Assembly: GCA_013792005.1 (NCBI GenBank)
Contig: VMSU01000093.1
Span: 1-38,880 of the forward strand
Direction of reading: 5' to 3'
Length of the DNA stretch: 38,880 nucleotides
DNA from: Desulfobulbaceae bacterium
GTDB lineage: Bacteria; Desulfobacterota; Desulfobulbia; Desulfobulbales; VMSU01
Each line of letters opens with the position of its first letter. The stretch's first letter is position 1. A program made the translations under genes and the position numbers. The notes below the pieces were generated by a model. It did no database searches and was not told where the DNA came from. It worked only from the letters and a program-made list of their open reading frames with translations. Of this stretch, positions 32,407 through 38,880 are shown piece after piece.

Positions 32407-32895
32407 TCACGGGCCACAGCATTTCTTAAACTTTTTTCCACTGCCGCAAGGACAAGGGTTGTTTCTTCCAGCTTTCGGTCCCGCTCTTTCCGCCAAAAGC
32501 CCGCCGCTCTTAATGTCACCATCGACATAGAACCAGTGCCCCTCTTCCTTGACAAAACGACTGACTTCATGAAGCTGAAATATATTCTGCTGAGAGAGAA
32601 AAGTTGCTTTGAACTCGACAACACCTTCGTTATCAGCCTCTAATCCTTTGACAATGCGGACAATATGAAGACCTTGCCACTCAGGGATAGTAGCAGCATC
32701 AATATCTACGGGCCTGGTCGATGGATGCCATGATCTGAACAGGTAATCAACATCTCCAACCACATAAGCGGTGTAGCGTGACCGCATCAAAACTTCAGCG
32801 GTAGCAGCAATCCGATCCCCTATAAGGAGCGGTTCACAGCAAAGCGAATAGGGTACACCGGAATTACATGGGCAGATAGTAATGTTATTGATCAT
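32407..32895 (-). CDS. YchJ-family SEC-C motif protein
   Basis: 162 residues. The N-terminal CPCNSGVPYSLCCEPLL and the C-terminal NPCPCGSGKKFKKCCGP are the paired SEC-C zinc-binding motifs that bracket an NTF2-like domain (TAEVLMRSRYTAYVVGDVDY, then WHPSTRP). This is the UPF0225/YchJ layout. The function is unknown; the SEC-C motif in SecA binds zinc and ribosomes. The gene lies 18 bases downstream of the topoisomerase gene and may be co-transcribed with it. Confidence 0.85.
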   Translation of the reverse strand: MINNITICPCNSGVPYSLCCEPLLIGDRIAATAEVLMRSRYTAYVVGDVDYLFRSWHPSTRPVDIDAATIPEWQGLHIVRIVKGLEADNEGVVEFKATFLSQQNIFQLHEVSRFVKEEGHWFYVDGDIKSGGLLAERAGPKAGRNNPCPCGSGKKFKKCCGP

Positions 32896-32913
32896 CGTAA
32901 CGTGTAATATGGT

Positions 32914-34722
32914 TCAGCTATTTTTCTTGCCAACAAGACCCTCGATCCACAACGACAAGGCCCGACTGGTCTTTAAGGTCTCTTCCGGAATAGTAAGATT
33001 GTTTTTTGCTGCAAGATCGTTGGCGTACTTGAGTTGTCCTTCGCTCGGCCCACCACCTGCAACTCTCACTGGCGGCACGAAAAAACCCATCTTATTGTGA
33101 ACACCTTTGCAGAAGCGCTGCCAGCTTTCCTTATTCTCGACAACCTGATCCAGAAATTTTTCCATCTTACTGGTCAGTTCGTAGTCGATCACCCAGGAGT
33201 GCTTTTGCCTGAGATAGTCAATGAGCGTTTCCCCCGGAGGCAAAGGGACCACCTTCCCCTTCTCCTCCTTCACATACCCCCGATCAGTAATGTTTTTGGT
33301 GATAGCGGCGTATGTCGATGGTCGGCCGATGTCAAGACGCTCCAACTCCTTGACCAGTGAGCCAAGGGTAAATCGCCCCGGTGGCTTGGTCTTTTTTTCT
33401 TCCAGGATCTCCTTGAGCTTCGGCACCAACTCGCCCACCGCGACCGGAGGAAGAAGCTGCAACTTATCATCATCCTTCTTTTTCTCTTTTTCCTCGTCAA
33501 CCTCTGCATACACTTTCAAAAAGCCGTCAAATTTCAAAACCCGCCCAGAGGACCTGAACTTTTCCCCGGCCACCTCAAAAAACATGGTGGTGGAATCAAA
33601 TAGTGCCGGTGCCATCTGGCTCGCCACCGCCCGCTTAAATATTAGCTCATACAACTTGGCATGGTCCGGGGTAAGACCCTCTCTCTTGATGATTGAGGCA
33701 ATATCGACTGTCGAATGCATATGGGTGGGGCGGATGCCTTCGTGCGCTTCGGCCTGTGAATTTTTTGACTTATGCTGGTTAGGTTTAGCCGGAAGATAGT
33801 TGACGCCAAGCGCTTTCCCAAGGAACTCTCTAATCTCGGCAATGAAGGCATCATCCATGCGTACGGAATCGGTCCGGTGATACGTAGTGATTCCTTGATC
33901 GAACAGCCCTTGAGCAAGTTTCATGGTATGTTCAGGGGTAAATTTCAAGCGGACCGCGGCAGCTGCCTGTAAGTCGACAGTCGTAAACGGTGGTTTAGGC
34001 AACTGTTTGACCTCTTTCTTGTCTACTTTTGTGGCATGAGCATGGGATTCACCTCTAATAGAATCAACAACTGCCTCTGCATCTGCCAGTCGCTTAAATT
34101 TACCTTTGGCATGACGCGCCAAAAAGATCGCCCCTTCTTTATCAAGCTGAATATCGAGCATCCAGTAAAGTGATGGCGAGAAATCCCTGATCTCTCGTTC
34201 TCGGTCAACAATCAGGCGAACCGCAGGTGACTGCACCCGGCCAACACTATATTTACTACGGAGACTTTTACTGGCGATTGGGGAAAGGATATACCCCACC
34301 AGTCGGTCGCCAATCCTCCTTCCCAAAAAGGCATTATAAAGACCGGTGTTGGTCTGCTCGAACGGCACCGCCTTGGCTATAGCTTCGTTCAATCCTTTCT
34401 CAGTCACTTCAAAAATTTCCATGCGCAAACATTCTTTAGCAACTGACTTTACTTCTTCAAAGATATGACAACTGATGGCATAACCTTCCCTATCCGGGTC
34501 ACCCGCCAGCATAACGATCTGCCCCTTAGCCGCTGCCCGCAGCTCATTGGGCAGATGCTTTTTTCTCTCGTGATAGACGAAAGTCGGCTCATAGGTCTTA
34601 AGATCAACTCCAATCTGAGCATCCGGAAGATCCTTAAAATGACCGACGGTAGACAGAGCTTTCAGCTTAAGGATCGACTGAATCTTTTTGGCCTTGGTTG
34701 GCGATTCAACAATGATAAGCAT
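32914..34722 (-). CDS. type IA DNA topoisomerase, short form
   Basis: 602 residues. The Toprim domain is at 1-100, with Glu6 (IVESPTKAKK) and DPDREG (75-80). The strand-passage domains include GRVQSPAVRLIVDRE (161-175), and the catalytic Tyr281 lies in TTYHRTDSVR. The enzyme cuts one strand through a 5'-phosphotyrosine and relaxes negative supercoils. The C-terminal zinc fingers of standard TopA (about 800 residues) are missing. Instead there is a short tail (GPSEGQLKYANDLAAKNNLT) resembling a small helical module. An accessory topoisomerase is therefore likelier than the main TopA. It follows the DUF2293 gene by 39 bases on the same strand. There is no clear ribosome binding site. Confidence 0.85.
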   Translation of the reverse strand: MLIIVESPTKAKKIQSILKLKALSTVGHFKDLPDAQIGVDLKTYEPTFVYHERKKHLPNELRAAAKGQIVMLAGDPDREGYAISCHIFEEVKSVAKECLRMEIFEVTEKGLNEAIAKAVPFEQTNTGLYNAFLGRRIGDRLVGYILSPIASKSLRSKYSVGRVQSPAVRLIVDREREIRDFSPSLYWMLDIQLDKEGAIFLARHAKGKFKRLADAEAVVDSIRGESHAHATKVDKKEVKQLPKPPFTTVDLQAAAAVRLKFTPEHTMKLAQGLFDQGITTYHRTDSVRMDDAFIAEIREFLGKALGVNYLPAKPNQHKSKNSQAEAHEGIRPTHMHSTVDIASIIKREGLTPDHAKLYELIFKRAVASQMAPALFDSTTMFFEVAGEKFRSSGRVLKFDGFLKVYAEVDEEKEKKKDDDKLQLLPPVAVGELVPKLKEILEEKKTKPPGRFTLGSLVKELERLDIGRPSTYAAITKNITDRGYVKEEKGKVVPLPPGETLIDYLRQKHSWVIDYELTSKMEKFLDQVVENKESWQRFCKGVHNKMGFFVPPVRVAGGGPSEGQLKYANDLAAKNNLTIPEETLKTSRALSLWIEGLVGKKNS

Positions 34723-34761
34723 GATGAATTATTAAAACTGTAGTTGTAGAATGCAATCTTC

Positions 34762-35451
34762 TCATGCGATTAAACCTTTAGACCTCTCCAGGGCTTTTCG
34801 TAATGGGCAGTCAGGGGTGACGTCAAGACCACTCCGATAGTCCTGAAGCAACTCTACGGAACGACCTGCCAGCATCCTTCTGACTTCTCGTCTCTTGCCC
34901 TTTACCTTTGCAATCCGCATCGACTCATACGCTGTTGTCTGATGCCGCATCCAGGCAATCACAGCTTTTGCCGCCCGCTCTTCGACTGGAATCATAACTG
35001 TCCGCGCCACGGTTCCGCTGCCAACAGGAACTGCATGAATGGTAATCGCCTCGGCCATTAACTGTTCCAGCTCTTGATATCTAGGCGCAAAAGCAAGAAA
35101 GCGGCAGACCTCACCGCAGAATTCCTTTTCATACTCAACCTGTCTCCTGCCCCTGCGCTGGCGATCACTCTCTAATTTCTTCTGGTATCCCTCAGTGGAA
35201 CGAACCGCTTCGACCTCTTGCCTAGCTACGGCAATAGTTTCGGCAGGTGCCCAAACCCCTTTAGAGATGGTGCGCCGTCCCATTTGAACCTGCACGCGCC
35301 AGAAGATGCCCTTAACGAGTACCTTCCTTGTAATGCCGGCATCGCCAGCAGGAAGAAATCCCCATCCAACCGGGGGAGTCAGTTTCTCACCAGCTGCTCC
35401 AATCAAACTTCCATTTACGCCTAATTTGACGATTCTATTACTTTGCTCCAT
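34762..35451 (-). CDS. DUF2293 domain protein
   Basis: 229 residues. The N-terminal third is basic and unplaced. Residues about 100-215 match the DUF2293 pattern: FLAFAPRYQELEQLMAEAIT, HAVPVGSGTVARTVMIPVEE, AVIAWMRHQTTAYESM and KGKRREVRRMLA. The function of the domain is unknown; the basic, Arg-rich character suggests nucleic-acid binding. Same direction as, and 39 bases upstream of, the topoisomerase gene, a pairing that hints at a shared role in DNA topology. The start ATG 35451 has only a weak GGAT leader. Confidence 0.7.
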   Translation of the reverse strand: MEQSNRIVKLGVNGSLIGAAGEKLTPPVGWGFLPAGDAGITRKVLVKGIFWRVQVQMGRRTISKGVWAPAETIAVARQEVEAVRSTEGYQKKLESDRQRRGRRQVEYEKEFCGEVCRFLAFAPRYQELEQLMAEAITIHAVPVGSGTVARTVMIPVEERAAKAVIAWMRHQTTAYESMRIAKVKGKRREVRRMLAGRSVELLQDYRSGLDVTPDCPLRKALERSKGLIA

Positions 35452-35469
35452 AGACCTATCCGTTGCTTA

Positions 35470-35640
35470 CTGAATTTACTCCATTACTGGTGGATCCTCG
35501 CTGTTTGGCGTGGACCGCTTAAAATACGCCTGATAGGGTGTGCATGGTTTCATCATGCGCACCGATTGGTGGACCATTCATGATCCGCGTGCGCAACAAG
35601 TTGCACACCCTTGGCTTGCTGAATTTACTCCATTACCGGT
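35470..35640. repeat. 22-bp direct repeats flanking a 77-base inverted-repeat unit
   Basis: CTGAATTTACTCCATTACTGGT at 35470-35491 recurs with one mismatch at 35619-35640. Between them AGGGTGTGCA (35535-35544) and TGCACACCCT (35602-35611) form an inverted pair. Direct repeats outside an inverted repeat suggest an insertion remnant or a recombination site. The rest of 35452-35668 is featureless. Confidence 0.5.
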
Positions 35641-35668
35641 CAATAACTGATCAATAATAGAGGTGCAA

Positions 35669-36205
35669 TTAGTGGCGGGATTTCTGACTTCGAGTCCCTT
35701 TCTTGGAAGATTTCCTGGCGGGAGGTGGTTGATGAGTAAATTCTGCTTCATAACCGATGGTGAACTGGTCTGTGGTCTTATTTCTGATACTCAAGAAATG
35801 GGCATTATCTTTATCAAAAGGACAGATCGGCATGCTACAAGGGGTAAAGCCGAACCTTTGATAAAATTGAGGGTTTCCTAAAACAAATATCGTACTGCTT
35901 TTTACTGGTTCCTGCGTCAAGGCATATCTGAGCAATTCAAAACCCACCCCTTGCTTTTGAAATTCTGGGTTTACAGCCATTGGCCCAAGGTGCAGGCCAC
36001 ACACTTCCTTCCCATGATATGCTTGAGAAAAACCAATATAAGCGATAACTCTATTGGTATGAATACAGACCCATTCATGAACCGACTTACCATGCTCGTG
36101 AAGTTTACTCACTAATTTAGCTTCATATTCACTGTCCGGAAATGACACCTGTAACAAAGCCAAGGCCTTGGCAAAATTTTCATCCGAAACTTTTCGTATT
36201 TTCAT
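35669..36205 (-). CDS. GNAT-family N-acetyltransferase
   Basis: 178 residues. The acetyl-CoA binding core is clear: GLHLGPMAVNPEFQKQGVGF (about 70-89; the usual Q/RxxGxG/A appears as QKQGVG), then FVLGNPQFYQRFGF, a pattern of YhbS-like members. The substrate is unknown. The C-terminal 25 residues are very basic (PPPARKSSKKGTR), unusual for the family; this may be a nucleic-acid-binding tail or read-through into neighbouring sequence. It is preceded by family A copy A2 and lacks a good ribosome binding site. Confidence 0.8.
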   Translation of the reverse strand: MKIRKVSDENFAKALALLQVSFPDSEYEAKLVSKLHEHGKSVHEWVCIHTNRVIAYIGFSQAYHGKEVCGLHLGPMAVNPEFQKQGVGFELLRYALTQEPVKSSTIFVLGNPQFYQRFGFTPCSMPICPFDKDNAHFLSIRNKTTDQFTIGYEAEFTHQPPPARKSSKKGTRSQKSRH

Positions 36206-36215
36206 AATATTCCGT

Positions 36216-36371
36216 AACTACCTAGGTTGACGGTGGTCAGTTACCGGTTTACGGTTAAACAAATCGGCTAGCCATGATTCATCGTATGATACTTGATATT
36301 AGTGTGTCATCAGCTCTTGGTAGAATCACCCACCGTTAACTGTCAACCGCAAACCGATAACCTGAACAGTT
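36216..36371. repeat. Family A palindromic element, copy A2
   Basis: It starts AACTACCTAGGTTGACGG and ends CAACCGCAAACCGATAACCT. It is the reverse-complement match of 852-1006, sharing the central ATGATTCATCGTATGATACT-type segment. It fills the gap between the GNAT gene and the membrane protein gene. Confidence 0.6.
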
Positions 36372-36386
36372 AGGATCTTCCTAAAT

Positions 36387-36956
36387 TTAATGTGATATAT
36401 CCCGCAAGCCTACAGGAGAGGCAAGGACTTCCGACCAGGCGACAGCCCGTTGCAACTCCCGAAGAGGAATTCGAGCTAGGACCAAGGGCGTCCTATCCAG
36501 TATCGGTTCAACAGGTGGTGATGACACTACTTTCCGGGCAGGAAGGGGTATCTTCACCTTCTCTGGTGGCGAAGTATCAAAATCTACCATCACTGCAGTA
36601 GCCGAAAACGGCGGCGCCCCCTCTGACCAATCCGGCACCTCTCTCCAAACATCCTCTGACTCTGCAGGCAACGGTACAACTGGTGGTGAAGGTTGAGGGG
36701 CAGGCATGGGCGACATTTCCAACCCACCAAATACCATCTGCCACAAAACTTCAAGGGGGCTAACCTCCACCGCGCCGTTTGGCCCTTCAGGTACCCCCGA
36801 TGCCCCGGAAGAACGTACTGTTTCTCGGCCATTAAGACGCTGAGATTTTTTTCTGCCCCTGCGAGACGAGACCCACCAAATCACAATAAACACCAGCAAG
36901 GGAAGAAAGTCTTCGACCCCTGCTCTCAGAGGCTCCACATCTACAACCGCGCTCAT
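36387..36956 (-). CDS. small single-pass membrane protein downstream of floA
   Basis: 189 residues. One membrane helix lies near the N-terminus ([15 protein letters not shown], about 17-31). A long Pro/Ser/Val-rich cytoplasmic linker follows. The conserved-looking C-terminal motif [20 protein letters not shown] is seen, from memory, at the C-terminus of similar proteins of sulfate reducers. No catalytic motif is visible. The start overlaps the floA stop by 4 bases (ATGA), indicating tight coupling, so it may act with flotillin as an accessory membrane protein. Confidence 0.7.
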   Translation of the reverse strand: MSAVVDVEPLRAGVEDFLPLLVFIVIWWVSSRRGRKKSQRLNGRETVRSSGASGVPEGPNGAVEVSPLEVLWQMVFGGLEMSPMPAPQPSPPVVPLPAESEDVWREVPDWSEGAPPFSATAVMVDFDTSPPEKVKIPLPARKVVSSPPVEPILDRTPLVLARIPLRELQRAVAWSEVLASPVGLRDISH

Positions 36957-37939
36957 GTCTCTTTCTCCTGACGATTAGCGCCATCCGAACCACCAATCGC
37001 GCTACGCATCTCGGTATCGGCCATGATATTTTTCATCTTGTAATAGTCCATGACCCCAAGCTGGCCTTTCCTGAAAGCATCAGCCATAGCCAAGGGTATC
37101 TCAGCCTCGGCGGCGACCACCTTGGCCCGCATCTCGACCACTCGGGCCCGCATCTCCTGCTCGGCGGCAAATGCCATAGCCCGCCGTTCCTCAGCCTTGG
37201 CCTGAGCGATCTTCTTATCCGCTTCGGCCCGATCGGTCTCTAATTCAGCGCCGATATTTTTACCCACATCGACATCGGCAATATCAATGGAGAGAATTTC
37301 AAAGGCGGTACCAGCATCAAGCCCCTTGGCAAGCACGGTCTTCGAGATACTGTCCGGGTTTTCCAAGACTCGTTTATGTGAATCGGCCGAACCGATGGTT
37401 GTCACAATGCCCTCACCAACCCGAGCAAGAACAGTTTCCTCACCGGCCCCGCCCACCAGTCGATCGATATTAGCTCGAACCGTGACACGAGCAATGGCCT
37501 TGAGCTGAATCCCGTCCTTAGCCATAGCCGCCACCAACGGCGTTTCGATTACCTTGGGAATAACGCTCATCTGCACGGCTTCCAAAACATCACGTCCGGC
37601 CAGATCAATAGCCGCTGCTCGGTTGAAATCCAAGGCAATGTTGGCCTTGTCGGCCGCAATCAAGGCTTGGACCACCCTAAGAACCTTCCCTCCGGCCAAG
37701 AAATGGGATTCCAGGTCATTGGTCGTAATCTCGATACCGGCCTTTACCGCCATAATCTTGGACTCAACGATAAGCTTCGGCGGCACCTTCCTGAAACGCA
37801 TGAAGATAATATTCAAAAGCCCAACCCGGCCTCCGGAAACCAGCGCCTGCACCCATAGCGAGATAGCCGAGCCGATAAAATAGACCAGGACAACAATGGC
37901 CACGACAAGAAACAACAAAATGATCTGGTTTAATTCCAT
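36953..37939 (-). CDS. floA: flotillin-like protein FloA
   Basis: 328 residues, the usual FloA length. An N-terminal membrane hairpin (about 5-33) precedes the SPFH/band-7 domain ([20 protein letters not shown], then [20 protein letters not shown] and [20 protein letters not shown]). An Ala/Glu-rich coiled coil follows ([20 protein letters not shown]). FloA scaffolds functional membrane microdomains and affects membrane fluidity and cell-wall synthesis. AAGGAGG lies just before ATG 37939. It follows the NfeD genes in the same direction, the standard flotillin-NfeD arrangement. Confidence 0.95.
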   Translation of the reverse strand: MELNQIILLFLVVAIVVLVYFIGSAISLWVQALVSGGRVGLLNIIFMRFRKVPPKLIVESKIMAVKAGIEITTNDLESHFLAGGKVLRVVQALIAADKANIALDFNRAAAIDLAGRDVLEAVQMSVIPKVIETPLVAAMAKDGIQLKAIARVTVRANIDRLVGGAGEETVLARVGEGIVTTIGSADSHKRVLENPDSISKTVLAKGLDAGTAFEILSIDIADVDVGKNIGAELETDRAEADKKIAQAKAEERRAMAFAAEQEMRARVVEMRAKVVAAEAEIPLAMADAFRKGQLGVMDYYKMKNIMADTEMRSAIGGSDGANRQEKET

Positions 37940-38046
37940 ACCCTTCCTCCTTTGTAAACTACCTAGGTTGATGTGGTTGAATTTCTCTCAAGGTGTCCCG
38001 AGAGTAAAAATTAAGTAACAACGTCAAATTAAATGAGGAAAAGACA
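37940..38046. other. floA upstream gap with a family A end fragment
   Basis: AACTACCTAGGTTGA at 37957-37971 is identical to the first 15 bases of family A copy A2. It lies directly before the floA ribosome binding site. Beyond it is only AT-rich sequence with the short hairpin CTCTC...GAGAG near 37985-38005. Confidence 0.35.
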
Positions 38047-38538
38047 CTAATGCTCTCGCCCATCCCCTCTCTTTCGGACCACGATCTGGTTGGCAGTAAC
38101 AGCCAGTACGATCAGATCCGTGCCCCTTTCAATATATTCACCGCGGGTCACCACATCGACCCGTTTATCCATAATCTGTGCCATTCCTGCTGGCCTGAGA
38201 TCGGTAAGCGCTCGACCTTCCTGACCCAGATAGCGGTCAAGTTCCGAGGACTGAGAGGTCACCCCCTGCTTACTGGACAGTTCGGTGTGAAGGGTGACCG
38301 GGGAACGGGCCAACATCTTGATGCCAATAACAACCAACGTCGGAATCATAATTATATCGGCTGCCACAAATACGATACCGGCAACAGGGGATATCTCCTG
38401 AAACACCAGATAGAGAGAGTATCCGAAGATGCTGAGCGCTAACACAGTAAGCAATCCGGCTGAAGGCAGGATGATCTCCGCGATCACCACGGCCACCCCT
38501 ACCAATTGCAAGATTATGGGAATGAGATAGGCTTTCAT
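38047..38538 (-). CDS. short NfeD-like membrane protein
   Basis: 163 residues. Three hydrophobic helices (about 5-22, 28-46, 53-75) are followed by a C-terminal OB-fold (about 90-160: GQEGRALTDLRPAGMAQIMD, VTRGEYIERGTDLIVLAVT) typical of NfeD proteins. Such proteins partner with flotillins through this OB domain. The start is coupled to the preceding gene by a 4-base overlap, and floA starts 107 bases downstream. AGGAGC precedes the ATG. Confidence 0.85.
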   Translation of the reverse strand: MKAYLIPIILQLVGVAVVIAEIILPSAGLLTVLALSIFGYSLYLVFQEISPVAGIVFVAADIIMIPTLVVIGIKMLARSPVTLHTELSSKQGVTSQSSELDRYLGQEGRALTDLRPAGMAQIMDKRVDVVTRGEYIERGTDLIVLAVTANQIVVRKRGDGREH

Positions 38539-38880
38539 GGCGTGCTCCTGGCAACAATCACCCGGTTACCACTGATTTTGGTCACTATCACCGGAGTATC
38601 TTTCTCCAAAAAGTCTCCTTCGCTTATCGCATCAATAATATCATTGCCAATTTCGACCTTCCCGGAAGGCCGCAGAAAAGACACCACCGTGCCGATCTCA
38701 CCGACTCGAACCCGTTTAGCCTCAACAGAATCTGCATGGGATGCGGCCAGATTGGTTCCGAGATAGGGTCCGTCGACAACACGCCCCAACTTCGGTAAAA
38801 CAAAGCGCAGAAAGAGCAGGGTCAGACAAAAAGCTGCCACTATGGAACCAAGCATCTGGATAGTATTGGCAAGCAGAATC
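38535..38880 (-). CDS. NfeD-like protein, C-terminal part (runs off the window)
   Basis: The frame is open from the right window edge to the stop at 38535, about 114 residues. An internal ATG at 38855 is probably not the true start because the frame continues upstream in a hydrophobic stretch (ILLANTIQ before MLGSIVAAFCLTLLFL). The C-terminal OB-fold reads KRVRVGEIGTVVSFLRPSGK and VIVTKISGNRVIVA. In flotillin loci this position is usually held by long NfeD, a membrane-bound ClpP-class serine protease, so this is likely its tail. The protease domain itself lies outside the window. Confidence 0.75.
   Translation of the reverse strand, partial: ILLANTIQMLGSIVAAFCLTLLFLRFVLPKLGRVVDGPYLGTNLAASHADSVEAKRVRVGEIGTVVSFLRPSGKVEIGNDIIDAISEGDFLEKDTPVIVTKISGNRVIVARSTP

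Noticed and set aside
33221-33799. 192-residue plus-strand frame opposite the topoisomerase gene
   Set aside because: It is a shadow of the topoisomerase coding strand, Ser/Phe-rich without motifs.

Overview
The window is ordinary bacterial chromosome with a dense accessory segment in its middle. Gene content suggests a Gram-negative anaerobe or microaerophile of the Desulfobacterota (deltaproteobacterial) type: a PEP-CTERM exported protein, a GH57/DUF3536 glycoside hydrolase, a rhodanese-ferritin fusion, a zinc-ribbon/retropepsin fusion, FloA/NfeD, a topoisomerase IA beside a DUF2293 gene, and many short palindromic intergenic elements. This placement is inference from gene content; no rRNA or tRNA is visible.

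Left part (1-9.3 kb): the end of an unknown gene, a small secreted protein, and a YkgJ-type cysteine-cluster protein converging on a membrane-anchored zinc-ribbon/aspartic-protease-like protein. A minus-strand set follows, PilZ protein > ribbon-helix-helix-like protein > zinc-ribbon ParA ATPase, which looks like a positioning module with a possible c-di-GMP input. Then come a HigBA toxin-antitoxin pair, a histidine-kinase remnant, a stand-alone metacaspase with its own terminator, and a PEP-CTERM protein.

Middle-left (9.4-15.7 kb): a minus-strand run of GH57 enzyme, rhodanese-ferritin fusion, sterol-desaturase-type membrane oxygenase and a lipoprotein, separated by short inverted-repeat elements.

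Defence-like island (16.4-28.6 kb): a four-component SMC-type operon (JetABCD/Wadjet-like: kleisin-like, KITE-like, SMC-like ATPase, Toprim protein). Its ATPase gene is broken by a third copy of a CTCAT pentamer; with two copies the frame is restored exactly. Downstream are a response-regulator remnant, a terminator, an MNT-HEPN toxin-antitoxin pair, a compact ORF-less group II intron (about 690 nt, domain IV reduced to a hairpin) just behind a short orphan HTH antitoxin-like gene, and a SWIM/SNF2 helicase-like protein.

Right part (29-38.9 kb): an MscS-family channel, a minus-strand housekeeping/accessory run (DUF1499, glyoxalase, YchJ, topoisomerase IA, DUF2293, GNAT), and a flotillin operon (long NfeD > short NfeD > FloA > small membrane protein) that leaves the window at its right edge.

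At least four families of short non-coding elements with inverted-repeat ends (called A-D here) are scattered between genes. Two families (A and C) occur as inverted pairs bracketing the island. Family C copy 1 and both family B elements share a small internal module. One element fragment supplies the C-terminus of a lipoprotein gene, another touches the stop codon of the MscS gene, and a third lies just before jetA.
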